This document shows, one piece after another, positions 44,369-52,976 of a stretch of DNA of 64,000 nt. The position numbers and the translations under genes are program-made. The notes below the pieces were generated by a model that did no database searches, was not told where the DNA came from, and saw nothing but the letters and a program-made list of their open reading frames with translations. Position 1 is the first letter of the stretch; each line of letters starts with the position of its first letter. The stretch comes from Sphingobacterium sp. JB170 (GTDB lineage Bacteria; Bacteroidota; Bacteroidia; Sphingobacteriales; Sphingobacteriaceae): NCBI RefSeq assembly GCF_900163865.1, contig NZ_FUKU01000037.1, positions 33,000-96,999 of the forward strand, given 5' to 3'.

Positions 44369-44461
44369 TTTACTAATTTTTAGATTTTTACTGTTGTTTA
44401 ATATTTAATGTTTAATTCAATTTGTGCAATCTTCAAGCCCTTATTTTGCCGTAAAGCAAAA

Positions 44462-44469
44462 CAAATATA
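44462..44469 (-). promoter_or_regulatory. -7 box of the exbB promoter
   Basis: Minus strand TATATTTG matches TAnnTTTG exactly; predicted start near 44455 and a leader of about 85 bases. No convincing -33 TTG. Confidence 0.5.
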
Positions 44470-44502
44470 CTGTTTTGTGTTAAAAATAAAATTTTCTTTG
44501 CA

Positions 44503-44628
44503 TTAATTTATACTTCTTTCAACGAGCAACATATTATTTGAACCACCAGCGGTTTCCTTCCCGATTAACATGTTTAGGCTCCTAGCATTAACGCCGCGAA
44601 CAGCGATATATTTTACAATGAAAACCAT
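44503..44628 (-). CDS. Candidate 41-residue small protein upstream of exbB
   Basis: An ATG-TAA frame of 41 codons lies in the otherwise AT-rich 433-base gap between the SUI1-family gene and exbB. Coding appearance: local GC rises across the frame and falls sharply outside it, codon use is mixed rather than A/T-only, and the peptide is well balanced. It has a hydrophobic/basic N terminus (MVFIVKYIAVRGVNAR), a polar Gly-rich turn (KETAGGSNN) and a short hydrophobic end (MLLVERSIN). A perfect -7 box at 44667-44674 gives an A-rich leader of about 32 bases, normal for Bacteroidota. I do not recognise the family. No Shine-Dalgarno is seen. It could still be a chance frame within a structured leader. 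Confidence 0.42.
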   Translation of the reverse strand: MVFIVKYIAVRGVNARSLNMLIGKETAGGSNNMLLVERSIN

Positions 44629-44666
44629 TTTTTTTGGTTTATGCAAATTAAACAATCATTAACGTT

Positions 44667-44674
44667 CAAAAATA
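44667..44674 (-). promoter_or_regulatory. -7 box of the small-ORF promoter
   Basis: Minus strand TATTTTTG, perfect TAnnTTTG, 39 bases before the 41-codon frame. The palindrome at 44676-44691 abuts it on the upstream side. Confidence 0.5.
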
Positions 44675-44675
44675 A

Positions 44676-44691
44676 GTAAGTGTTCACTTAC
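44676..44691. promoter_or_regulatory. Perfect 16-bp palindrome, candidate operator
   Basis: GTAAGTG TT CACTTAC: seven-base perfect arms with a two-base centre. It would sit in the -33/-7 spacer of the small-ORF promoter, the usual place for a repressor site; the geometry suits a TetR-type dimer. No regulator gene is nearby. Confidence 0.5.
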
Positions 44692-44801
44692 GGAAACTAA
44701 AACGATAACGCACTGTTTTTCGACAAATACAAACACATTATCTAGAATGTATATCTGATTTAAAAGAAAAATACACGGTTAATGCAACCGATTGTAAGTA
44801 T

Positions 44802-45155
44802 TTATCCACCAACCAATTTCACGGCATATCCCTCGGATTTTAAAAGCTCGGAAACTTTAGCTTTAAAGTCTCCTTGGATTAAAATATCCCCCTCCTTTGC
44901 ACCGCCTCCAACGCCGCACTTTTGCTTTATTTTTTTTGCCAGATTATTTAGGTCATTCTCATTACCAATAAATCCTTGAACGATTGTAACAACTTTTCCT
45001 TTCCTAGCTTTGCGATCCAACATGACTTTCAGATGCTGTTTATTTGGAGACAACGTTTCCTGTTCTGAATCTTGTGGATCAGCATCCGTATATGAAAAAT
45101 CATTAGCGGTTGAATATACGATTCCTTCAAAGCGCTGTTTCTTTTGCTTTGCCAT
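44802..45155 (-). CDS. SUI1/eIF1-like translation factor (YciH family)
   Basis: 117 residues. The SUI1 domain occupies about 45-117: VMLDRKARKGKVVTIVQGFIG, LNNLAKKIKQKCGVGGGAKEGDILIQGD and a closing VSELLKSEGYAVKLVGG. The basic N terminus (KQKKQRFEG) fits rRNA contact. Bacterial homologues resemble eIF1 and influence start-codon fidelity in vitro. One base after the lipid kinase stop, so co-transcribed with it. A weak hairpin at 44776-44790 follows the stop. Confidence 0.92.
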   Translation of the reverse strand: MAKQKKQRFEGIVYSTANDFSYTDADPQDSEQETLSPNKQHLKVMLDRKARKGKVVTIVQGFIGNENDLNNLAKKIKQKCGVGGGAKEGDILIQGDFKAKVSELLKSEGYAVKLVGG

Positions 45156-45156
45156 A

Positions 45157-46035
45157 CTAACAAATAATTTTAAGTGATTTATGCTTAATATTGATATTTA
45201 AGGTCTCCCCCATCTCGACAGGTTCACCGTCCACATGCACCGGTCCCTTGTCGTCCCGGACAATGGTGATTGCTTTTCCGGGAATAATTTCCACGTAATC
45301 GGATTGATCTGCGCTTTTTGTAAACAGATGAAAAACCATCTTTGGCACGAGATAGATGGGAAATCTATGCACAATACAGACATCCAATAGACCATCGTTG
45401 ATGGATGCTTGTGGCGCTATGTATGCATTATTGCCGTATTGCGGAGAGTTCGCGACACTGATCATAAAGGCTTCTCGAGTATACTCTTTGCCATCGATGA
45501 CCAACGTATATTTACTAGGCTTAAATTTATTCCAAACGTTAATGACAGAATTTAAGTAACCGATCGGGCCCCGAATATTTTCAGTAGCAAAGTGATCGCT
45601 TACAGAAGCATCAAACCCCAGTCCGGCGATATTGAAAAAATTTCGACCATTGATCACTCCCGTATCGACATCAACCGTTTCAAACCTATTGATGCGGCGA
45701 ATAGCTGCAGATTCGTTTAATGGAATCCCTAAATAGAGGGCTAAACCATTGCCGGAGCCCTCCGGCACGATACCGAGGGGCATATTCGAGCCCAATATAG
45801 CTGATCCCAGTTCGTTTATCGTACCGTCGCCGCCAACGGCGACCACCGCATCATATCCGTCTTCAATAGCCGACTTGCCGAGTTCAAACGCATGATTCGG
45901 ATGATCCGTTATCTGAAATGTAGGGTCAAATTTTTCAAGATCAAGAACCTCTAATACCTGTTTATTGAACGCCGATTTTTTCTTTCCTCCAGAAATCGGG
46001 TTGATCACAAACAGAATTCTTTTACGTCTTCGCAT
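45157..46035 (-). CDS. YegS/BmrU-family lipid kinase (diacylglycerol kinase catalytic domain)
   Basis: 292 residues, standard length. Nucleotide-binding N-terminal lobe with FVINPISGGKKK and VAVGGDGTINELGSAIL (GGDGT motif), then IVPEGSGNGLALYLGIP. C-terminal beta-sandwich includes NIAGLGFDASVSDHFA and GLLDVCIVHRF. Phosphorylates a lipid, diacylglycerol or a sphingoid base; Sphingobacteriaceae contain sphingolipids, so either is possible. Specificity cannot be read from sequence. Confidence 0.92.
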   Translation of the reverse strand: MRRRKRILFVINPISGGKKKSAFNKQVLEVLDLEKFDPTFQITDHPNHAFELGKSAIEDGYDAVVAVGGDGTINELGSAILGSNMPLGIVPEGSGNGLALYLGIPLNESAAIRRINRFETVDVDTGVINGRNFFNIAGLGFDASVSDHFATENIRGPIGYLNSVINVWNKFKPSKYTLVIDGKEYTREAFMISVANSPQYGNNAYIAPQASINDGLLDVCIVHRFPIYLVPKMVFHLFTKSADQSDYVEIIPGKAITIVRDDKGPVHVDGEPVEMGETLNINIKHKSLKIIC

Positions 46036-46135
46036 AAACTTATAACTACCAAATTGTTTATAAAGATATGAGATTTCCGTGGCATTTCTACTACCTTAAG
46101 CCCTGGCTATGGATCTGCAACCACAGCTACATAAT

Positions 46136-46170
46136 AAAAAAGAGTTTATCAATAATGAAAAACTCTTTTT
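46136..46170 (-). terminator. Intrinsic terminator of metK
   Basis: 11-base perfect arms (46137-46147 and 46160-46170) with a 12-base loop, T-rich on both strands; on the minus strand the stem ends in a T-run. It lies 26 bases after the metK stop and could act in both directions. Confidence 0.8.
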
Positions 46171-46196
46171 GTGATATATTTTGATGTCCGCAAGAG

Positions 46197-47450
46197 CTAA
46201 ATACCAAAAGCCGTTTTGATTTTATCGACGTAGTCCAATTTTTCCCATGTAAACAGTTCGACTTCGAGCGTCTTCTGTTCCCCTGTAGAACTTTCGAAAG
46301 TTTTAGATACAAGTTGTGGGGTGCGCCCCATATGGCCATATGCTGCTGTTTCTGCGTAAATAGGGTTACGTAAATGCAGTCGCGTTTCAATACCAAATGG
46401 CGTCATATCGAAAATTTCACCAATTTTCTGTGCAATCTCGCCGTCGGAAAAGCCAACATTTGATTTCCCGTAAGTATTTACATAGATACCCATCGGATCT
46501 TTGACACCAATAGCATAAGAGATCTGGACCAAAATTTCATCCGCTATGCCTGCTGCAACCAAATTCTTTGCAATATGACGCGTCGCATATGCGGCCGAAC
46601 GGTCAACTTTGGATGGGTCCTTTCCAGAGAACGCTCCACCACCATGCGCTCCTTTGCCTCCATACGTATCGACTATAATTTTCCGTCCCGTTAACCCAGT
46701 ATCACCGTGCGGGCCGCCGATGACAAATTTACCAGTGGGGTTCACGTGGAACTTGATACCCTCGGTAAACAAATCCTGAAGTTCAGGTTTAAGCTGCGCT
46801 TTCACCCGCGGAATTAATATTTCTCTTATGTCCTGTTTGATCTTAGCGAGCATTTGCGATTCTTCGGCAAAGTCATCGTGTTGGGTCGAAATAACGATCG
46901 CATCAATCCGTTGTGGCTTATGATCATCACTATATTCAAGCGTCACCTGAGATTTAGCATCAGGACGCAGATAGGTAATCTCGTTATTTTCCCGGCGAAG
47001 TTCTGCCAGCTCGAACAATAGACGATGCGCTAAATCTAAAGCCAAAGGCATGTAATTTTCTGTTTCGTTACTTGCGTAACCAAACATGATTCCCTGATCA
47101 CCTGCTCCCTGTTCTTCTCTACTTGCACGATCCACTCCTTGGTTAATTTCCACCGACTGCTCATGTATCGCTGATAAGACCCCACACGAGTTTGCTTCAA
47201 ACATGTACTCCGATTTGGTATACCCTATTTTTTGAATAACCGACCGTGCGATCTTCTGCACGTCAAGATAAATTTTAGATTTTACTTCACCGGCCAATAC
47301 GACTTGTCCGGTAGTAACTAAGGTTTCAATTGCTACCCGTGCATCCTCATCCCAGGCCAAGAAATTGTCAATCAAAGCATCGGATATTTGATCCGCGACT
47401 TTGTCAGGGTGCCCTTCCGACACCGATTCTGATGTAAATAAATATGCCAT
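46197..47450 (-). CDS. metK: S-adenosylmethionine synthetase
   Basis: 417 residues. Makes SAM from methionine and ATP. Signatures: [21 protein letters not shown] (N-terminal ATP/Mg site, His15), [12 protein letters not shown] (the GAGDQG loop), [21 protein letters not shown] and [19 protein letters not shown]. Full length. Preceded by a SAM-II type riboswitch and its own promoter, giving feedback control by its product, and followed by a terminator, so it is a single-gene unit. Confidence 0.98.
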   Translation of the reverse strand: MAYLFTSESVSEGHPDKVADQISDALIDNFLAWDEDARVAIETLVTTGQVVLAGEVKSKIYLDVQKIARSVIQKIGYTKSEYMFEANSCGVLSAIHEQSVEINQGVDRASREEQGAGDQGIMFGYASNETENYMPLALDLAHRLLFELAELRRENNEITYLRPDAKSQVTLEYSDDHKPQRIDAIVISTQHDDFAEESQMLAKIKQDIREILIPRVKAQLKPELQDLFTEGIKFHVNPTGKFVIGGPHGDTGLTGRKIIVDTYGGKGAHGGGAFSGKDPSKVDRSAAYATRHIAKNLVAAGIADEILVQISYAIGVKDPMGIYVNTYGKSNVGFSDGEIAQKIGEIFDMTPFGIETRLHLRNPIYAETAAYGHMGRTPQLVSKTFESSTGEQKTLEVELFTWEKLDYVDKIKTAFGI

Positions 47451-47521
47451 TAAGCTTTTTTTTGTGATCCGCGTAGAAAAGTAACAATGCAGATAAGTTG
47501 AAGTGAAAAAACTTCTTTCTA

Positions 47522-47604
47522 CTGGCTTTTAGCACTTTTTTATCGTGGTTGCAATCTCCTCAGGTACGTCGAACGTACCAAACGCAAATCATTCCACATT
47601 TTTC
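47522..47604 (-). promoter_or_regulatory. SAM-II riboswitch, long-loop type, in the metK leader
   Basis: Reading the minus strand, the elements appear in SAM-II order. P1 5' arm GTGG (47597-47594) is followed by the conserved TGATTT (47591-47586). An inserted perfect 7-bp hairpin with a 3-base loop (47579-47563) comes next, then ATTGCAA and P1 3' arm CCAC (47548-47545). The sequence then reads GATAAAA and the conserved GCTAAAA (47533-47527) that forms the pseudoknot and SAM pocket. The extra hairpin in the first loop matches the SAM-II_long_loops subtype known from Bacteroidota. The aptamer starts at the predicted transcription start and ends about 72 bases before metK. The expression platform is unclear; GAAGT/ACTTC (47514-47499) may form a further hairpin. 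Confidence 0.85.
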
Positions 47605-47609
47605 GTGGA

Positions 47610-47617
47610 CAAAAATA
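47610..47617 (-). promoter_or_regulatory. -7 box of the metK promoter
   Basis: Minus strand TATTTTTG, perfect TAnnTTTG, six to eight bases before the riboswitch 5' arm, so the transcript would begin with the aptamer. A TCGAAA/TTTCGA inverted repeat (47635-47651) covers the -33 area. Confidence 0.65.
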
Positions 47618-47743
47618 CAACTCTTTAATTGATATCGAAAACCTATTTCGAGATTCTCTGGTAAAAGCCTCTTAATAATGCTATTCTGCACACGAAGCAT
47701 GATAAAATCAAGTCGGGCTAATTAGGATTAAACAATGAACTTA

Positions 47744-49072
47744 CTACAGAAGACCGCGTGCTTTTATCTCTAGATATTTATTAATGGAATTGATCGTCAG
47801 ATGCTCGGGCGAAGTATACAGCGTCTGTATGCCACAACGAAGCAATTCCTGAACGACCTGATATTTTTCATGAGTGAGTTTCTGGGCAATAATTTGATTG
47901 TACACATCAAATGTCTTCGTACCTTCCTTTTTTGCTAAGTCCATAAGCTCCACATTTTGAAATACCACGACCAATAACACATGCGTTTTTGCAATCATGC
48001 GCAAATACGGCAGCTGACGAGATAACGCGTCAAGCGTTTCAAAATTTGTATACATCATCAACAGCGACCGTTTGTTAATATACTTTTGGGTAAACCCGTA
48101 CAGGTTTCCAAATTCAGACTCCTGGTAGTCGGTTCGGATGTTATAGAGCTTTTCAGAAATAAGCATCATCTGGTTGTTGCGCCTTTCCGCAGGAATATGG
48201 TTCGCTACTTCGCTCGAATATGTTAGCATTCCGGCACGGTCGTGTTTCAGTATGACCGTATTGGCCAGTACCAAACTCGCATTAATGGCATAATCTAGCA
48301 GCGTAAGCCCATTAAAAGGCATTCGCATCACGCGTCCCGTATCTATTAAAGCATAGACAGGCTGGGACCTCTCTTCTTGATATTGATTAACGAGGAGCTT
48401 CTTGTGTTTCGCTGTCGCTTTCCAGTTCAAATGCCGATACTCATCTCCGCGAACATATTCACGAATATGCTCAAACTCAAAAGTTGCCCCAATTCGCCTT
48501 ATGCGTTTCATACCCAGCTCCACCAGTCGGTCTGTCGTTGCCAAGAGTTGGTACTTGCGTAATTGAATGAACGACGGGAAACAGGCAATATCGATATGCT
48601 CCTTCAACGAGCATTTGCGTTCAAAAAAACCGAGGTATTTCACCAACACATGGCAGCGTTGAAAGGTATATACACCGCGTTTAGTCGGGCGTATCTGGTA
48701 GCTCAGGCGTTTAGATTCATGCGCTACTAAAAACAGACGAAATTGGACATTTCTGAGTTGTAACTGCTCAGGAAATTCTTCTAAAACACGCACGCGCACC
48801 TTCGAGGGGTAGTGACTTACTAATGAGATCGCCATCACATTCTGATCGCCGTTGGACAATTTCTCGGGATAATCGCGCCGTAATTCAATGCCTCGTTTAG
48901 ATCCATACAAAAAGACTAGATCCCACACCCATGCCGCGAGAAATAGCCAGAAAAGAATAGTCGATGGAAGGAATAATGCTTTTACAAAGAACGAAAGCAT
49001 AAAACACGCTGCAAGCAGCAATACGCCGTAAAAAAATAATGAATGGATATATAAATTTCGTACAGATTGCAT
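47744..49072 (-). CDS. DUF58 domain protein
   Basis: 442 residues. Two N-terminal hydrophobic segments (LYIHSLFFYGVLLLAACFMLSFF and LPSTILFWLFLAAWVWDLVFLY), then a beta-rich part and the DUF58 signature RRIGATFEFEHIREYVRGDEYRHLNWKATAKHKKLLVNQYQEERSQP split around residues 195-240. The C-terminal part is von Willebrand A-like (YALIDTGRVM). Partner of the MoxR ATPase encoded just upstream; their stop and start codons overlap (TAATG). Function of MoxR-DUF58 pairs is chaperone-like maturation by inference. Confidence 0.9.
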   Translation of the reverse strand: MQSVRNLYIHSLFFYGVLLLAACFMLSFFVKALFLPSTILFWLFLAAWVWDLVFLYGSKRGIELRRDYPEKLSNGDQNVMAISLVSHYPSKVRVRVLEEFPEQLQLRNVQFRLFLVAHESKRLSYQIRPTKRGVYTFQRCHVLVKYLGFFERKCSLKEHIDIACFPSFIQLRKYQLLATTDRLVELGMKRIRRIGATFEFEHIREYVRGDEYRHLNWKATAKHKKLLVNQYQEERSQPVYALIDTGRVMRMPFNGLTLLDYAINASLVLANTVILKHDRAGMLTYSSEVANHIPAERRNNQMMLISEKLYNIRTDYQESEFGNLYGFTQKYINKRSLLMMYTNFETLDALSRQLPYLRMIAKTHVLLVVVFQNVELMDLAKKEGTKTFDVYNQIIAQKLTHEKYQVVQELLRCGIQTLYTSPEHLTINSINKYLEIKARGLL

Positions 49073-50067
49073 TATCTAGGGATTTCTATACTATCAACAA
49101 TTTGTTTGATAACATAGGCGCTTGTAAACCCCTCTATTTCTTTTTCCGGAGTTAGTAAAACCCGATGTTCTAAAATACTTGAGGCAACGTACTTCACGTC
49201 ATCCGGCGTAATAAAATCCCGTCCTTGTAGTGCTGCATTTGCCTTGGAGGCTTCCAGAATTGCAATTGACGCGCGAGGGGACGCCCCAAGGGTCAAATTG
49301 GGATTGATCCTCGTTTGATGGACAATGTTTGCAATATAAGTGAAGATCTCGCTGTGCACATATAACAATTTAATAAGGCTTTGAAAGGAAGCTATCTCTT
49401 TTACGCTAACCACGGGACGAACCTGTTCTTCCTTATTATGCACTTTCAGAGCATGGTGTTGCTGCAAAATAACGAGCTCTTCCTCACGCTCGGGGTAGTT
49501 AACATCAATTTTAAACAGAAAACGATCTAACTGCGCTTCGGGCAAACGGTACGTACCTTCATGGTCAATTGGGTTTTGCGTTGCAAATACGACAAAAGGA
49601 TCCGGTACGGCGTGCGTTATCCCATCGATGGTTACCTGCCTCTCAGCCATACATTCAAAAAGAGACGACTGTGTCTTTGCGGGTGCGCGATTTATTTCAT
49701 CAATCAATACAATATTTCCAAAAATCGGTCCCTTCTTAAATTCAAACTCACTGGTTTTCAAATCCAAAATCGAGGAACCCGTTACATCCGATGGCATCAA
49801 ATCTGGCGTAAACTGCACGCGCTTGAAATCTCCATCAATGCTTTTAGCAATTAGTTTCGCGGTGAGTGTTTTGGCTACTCCAGGCATCCCCTCCAACAGG
49901 GAGTGGCCGCCAGCCAATATCGAGATCAAAAGTTTATGAATGACCTCATCCTGACCTACAATAACTTTTTTCACCTCTTGCTTAACCTGTTCCATTTTAA
50001 CTTGTAAGCCGTTCAAGTCAATACGATTTTCAAAGCTGGGTTCGAACTTGTTTTCATTTTCACTCAT
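49072..50067 (-). CDS. MoxR-family AAA+ ATPase
   Basis: 331 residues. Walker A GMPGVAKT (GxxGxxKT), Walker B IVLIDEINRAP, sensor 1 FVVFATQNPIDHEGTYRLPEAQLDRF and arginine finger region; C-terminal lid HQTRINPNLTLGASPRASIAI. Works with vWA-type proteins to remodel protein complexes. Four-base ATGA overlap with the DUF4350 gene before it. Confidence 0.95.
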   Translation of the reverse strand: MSENENKFEPSFENRIDLNGLQVKMEQVKQEVKKVIVGQDEVIHKLLISILAGGHSLLEGMPGVAKTLTAKLIAKSIDGDFKRVQFTPDLMPSDVTGSSILDLKTSEFEFKKGPIFGNIVLIDEINRAPAKTQSSLFECMAERQVTIDGITHAVPDPFVVFATQNPIDHEGTYRLPEAQLDRFLFKIDVNYPEREEELVILQQHHALKVHNKEEQVRPVVSVKEIASFQSLIKLLYVHSEIFTYIANIVHQTRINPNLTLGASPRASIAILEASKANAALQGRDFITPDDVKYVASSILEHRVLLTPEKEIEGFTSAYVIKQIVDSIEIPR

Positions 50068-51275
50068 TGAATATTCGCTTTACGTTTAAATTCTTCTATT
50101 TCTCTATTAACCATTACGAGCTCCAGATCGGTCGAATGGCTCGCATATCTATTGCTTTTCAATATCGCAACAATATGTTCTGCATCCTGTTGCTCGACTC
50201 CCGTGCGCAGCGCGAGCTGCATGGGGAAATCGTCTTCTTGGAATTGCATAATATCCAATTGAAACTGCACGCGTAAATCAAACAGAAAATATTCTATCTT
50301 TTTAGCTACCAGATTCGTTGGACTCCCATTTTCATAATACAGTGTCGCGATAGTGCGGGCAAATTCCTTGGATAAATTTGGCTCAGGTTCTACCACGGGG
50401 ACAGCACACTGCTCACGCTTACTTTTAAACAGCAGAAAAAGTATGAGTCCGAATAAAAGAAGGTACCAGCCCTGGCGCAGTCCCGCATTTTCAAGAAACA
50501 CGCGAAGCGGGCTCTGCGATCGGTGACTTGTCTTAAAGTTACTATCGTACCAATAAATATTGCTGCTGGAGATAAAGTTCATTGCCGCAAGAGCATAATT
50601 AAAATTATCCTTTTTGAGCATAAAATAGTTGGCAAACATTAACGGCTCAAGGTGCAGGATAAAACGCCCTCGACCAATCTCGACTGAGATAAAATTGGGC
50701 ACTTTTTTCCCTTCGGCTTCAAAGTACCCCAATATGGTCACCTGTGCAGAATCTAAGTCCCAGAAGACGCCAGGGTACATGAGGTCCGCATAATTCGCCT
50801 GCTGTCCATCGGCGAGACTGAATACACGCTCACGCTGCACGACGGCACCCAATTCCGCAGGATAATAGTAACTTTGCGCTATACCTAAGGTGTCAAGCAG
50901 CGCTTTAGCTAGACTGTTTGTTGAAATAAAAACTTCTCCACCTGACTGCACAAAGCGATACAGCTCATCAACGACCTGATTACCGTGATCGAAACGATCT
51001 TGGATATATACCACCGTTCCAGAATTCTTACCTTCCAGCAGGGTATCCACCGATTGGTAACCTGTCTCCGTAAATTCGTTCACTCTGGTCCCCTGCCCTA
51101 GGAAATCCCGAATCTTTTGATGCGTAATGTATAGTCCATACGGGATCTTGTCACGCTGATCATATGTTTTTCGCCAATCAATTGGCTTATCACCGGCGAC
51201 ATCAATCAAAGCAATCACCAGAATAGTCAGCCCTAGCAAGATTATCGCAAATCGATTCGTCGCACTCATCGCCAT
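50064..51275 (-). CDS. DUF4350 membrane protein
   Basis: 403 residues. N-terminal membrane helix (FAIILLGLTILVIALIDVA), a periplasmic domain with a Rossmann-like DUF4350 core (VVYIQDRFDHGNQVVDELYRFVQSGGEVFISTNS), a second helix (GWYLLLFGLILFLLF) and a cytoplasmic helical tail of about 110 residues. Part of the MoxR membrane cluster. The GIFT-like fold in DUF4350 suggests binding rather than catalysis. Start at ATG 51275; ATG 51269 is two codons later. Confidence 0.85.
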   Translation of the reverse strand: MAMSATNRFAIILLGLTILVIALIDVAGDKPIDWRKTYDQRDKIPYGLYITHQKIRDFLGQGTRVNEFTETGYQSVDTLLEGKNSGTVVYIQDRFDHGNQVVDELYRFVQSGGEVFISTNSLAKALLDTLGIAQSYYYPAELGAVVQRERVFSLADGQQANYADLMYPGVFWDLDSAQVTILGYFEAEGKKVPNFISVEIGRGRFILHLEPLMFANYFMLKKDNFNYALAAMNFISSSNIYWYDSNFKTSHRSQSPLRVFLENAGLRQGWYLLLFGLILFLLFKSKREQCAVPVVEPEPNLSKEFARTIATLYYENGSPTNLVAKKIEYFLFDLRVQFQLDIMQFQEDDFPMQLALRTGVEQQDAEHIVAILKSNRYASHSTDLELVMVNREIEEFKRKANIQ

Positions 51276-52069
51276 TTCTTTTGAAAGTTAAAAAAATAGC
51301 GTACATATTCCTCGTATAACTGGCCATCGACGGGTGCTCCACCATACCATATACGATTAAAAATATTCACATTCCTAACAAATTCCACCTTGATTTCGGC
51401 ATCTTGAATTTCTCGAATAAATTCATCGTTAGTTTTTGTGTGCTTCCACTTTATGAAATCCTTTTGTGCTAAAAGCTGTGTATTCAACAAGTTTAAATAG
51501 CGAATAGCCAGCGCATAATCCCCTTCATGCTTCGCTTTATCGATATAGGGGATTAGGTCAACTTTCATTAAGTTTTTTTCAATAAACTTAATTTCGTCTT
51601 GCTGCTCATGCTCCTTTTTATCTTTGGCTAATAAACGTTTGTCGGAAAAAATAACGCGGTAGAAAATCCAACCCAGTAACGCAATAGCTACTGCAGCTAA
51701 AACATAAGAAAGCGATTCAGAAAATTGTCCATAACGGCCAATCGGTAGCAGGTTAGCCAACCACCGACTAATCCGGCTAAAAATGTTCTTAAAAAAGTTT
51801 ATATCTCTAATATTCGTTTTCTCGTAGTCGAATTCCTCGCCAGAAAAAGTATCGCGCACCTGCTGATAATAGTTACTATCGATTGCTGGAACCGAATCTA
51901 CATACGGGATAGCATCATAATACCCTTGTTCCATAAAACCCTCTACGTTATTGGAGAAATCGGTCTCCGTCAAAACACTATCGACCCGAATGAGGCTGTC
52001 CCTAGGATCTTGCGCACGAATAGAAAGCATCGCAAGACCAAGGATGAAAAAGATGATCCCGCTACGCAC
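51266..52069 (-). CDS. DUF4129 membrane protein
   Basis: 267 residues beginning with GTG 52069 (signal-like IIFFILGLAMLSIRAQ), overlapping the previous gene by eight bases. One central helix (LSYVLAAVAIALLGWIFYRVIF). The C-terminal DUF4129 part contains KHEGDYALAIRYLNLLNTQLLAQ and a terminal region with WYGGAPVDGQLYEEYVRYF. Similar C-terminal modules occur in transglutaminase-linked membrane proteins. Role unknown beyond cluster membership. Confidence 0.82.
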   Translation of the reverse strand: MRSGIIFFILGLAMLSIRAQDPRDSLIRVDSVLTETDFSNNVEGFMEQGYYDAIPYVDSVPAIDSNYYQQVRDTFSGEEFDYEKTNIRDINFFKNIFSRISRWLANLLPIGRYGQFSESLSYVLAAVAIALLGWIFYRVIFSDKRLLAKDKKEHEQQDEIKFIEKNLMKVDLIPYIDKAKHEGDYALAIRYLNLLNTQLLAQKDFIKWKHTKTNDEFIREIQDAEIKVEFVRNVNIFNRIWYGGAPVDGQLYEEYVRYFFNFQKKWR

Positions 52070-52976
52070 CCCGCTCCTTCCCTATTTGCACAATCTTTTC
52101 ATACACGTTCTCGCCATAAGAAAACTCTTTCGCTGATTCGTAAATTATTCCGGAGACAAGAATGGAAAACATATAATAGATCACGTAGATTAGTACAAGG
52201 ATCGTAACACCTATTGAAGAGAGAAAGCGTCCCGTAAAACTATCGAAAAAACCCTCGTTAAAGCCCAAAACATTATACGCTATCAACGCAATGATTAATG
52301 AGGGGACGAGCATGAGCATCATCAGCATGGCTTGAAAGATGAAACTGACGATGTAGGAAGCAACTCCGTAGGTAAAAAGTCTATTCTTAATTAACTTAAA
52401 CGTATCTTGAAGTGCCGTATGCGCCTCCATATAGCTTTCACGGTAGAAAAGGAAAGCACAAAAGTACCAAATACCAAGTATTGTCACACCAATACCTAGG
52501 GCAAAATTCCCCACAAATGGAACAAACAACAACAAGGCAAATATCGCCGCCAAAGGGATAAACAGAAGCGCAAGCGAGATTAATGCTATCAACAGGAAAA
52601 CGAAATATTTGCGAATATTCTTGATAAATCCCTCCCACACATCCTTTGTTCCGAATGCTGTACTGCGCTTGGTTTTCAAAAGTATAAAATACTCTATTCC
52701 AAGGCCGTAAAACAACATGCTGGCTATCATGAAGCTAAAGACGAAAAAAGCAGCTACAACAAGAACCTCCTTGTTTTCCAACCAACCCTGATCGCTGGTC
52801 AAATTGATCTTTGTCGTACCATAGTAAATCAACACCAACATCACGCAGAGTGGAACCACAGCGAGCCGGAGAATTGTGCGAATAAAGTGCGCGAAAATCA
52901 AGCGTATCAGATTTACAAAATCCTGAACGATGTCCCCCAGTTTACGGTCCTTACGAAATTCGAAATTTATTTCCAT
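52062..52976 (-). CDS. Multi-pass membrane protein of the MoxR cluster
   Basis: 304 residues with about six long hydrophobic segments: LIFAHFIRTILRLAVVPLCVMLVLIYYG, VLVVAAFFVFSFMIASMLFYGLG, YFVFLLIALISLALLFIPLAAIFALLLFVPFVG, then three more up to VTILVLIYVIYYMFSILVSGIIY. It resembles membrane domains of the glycerophosphodiesterase-anchor/DUF975 kind but I cannot assign a family. Overlaps the SpoIIM gene by ten bases and DUF4129 by eight, so translation is coupled. Confidence 0.8.
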   Translation of the reverse strand: MEINFEFRKDRKLGDIVQDFVNLIRLIFAHFIRTILRLAVVPLCVMLVLIYYGTTKINLTSDQGWLENKEVLVVAAFFVFSFMIASMLFYGLGIEYFILLKTKRSTAFGTKDVWEGFIKNIRKYFVFLLIALISLALLFIPLAAIFALLLFVPFVGNFALGIGVTILGIWYFCAFLFYRESYMEAHTALQDTFKLIKNRLFTYGVASYIVSFIFQAMLMMLMLVPSLIIALIAYNVLGFNEGFFDSFTGRFLSSIGVTILVLIYVIYYMFSILVSGIIYESAKEFSYGENVYEKIVQIGKERGA

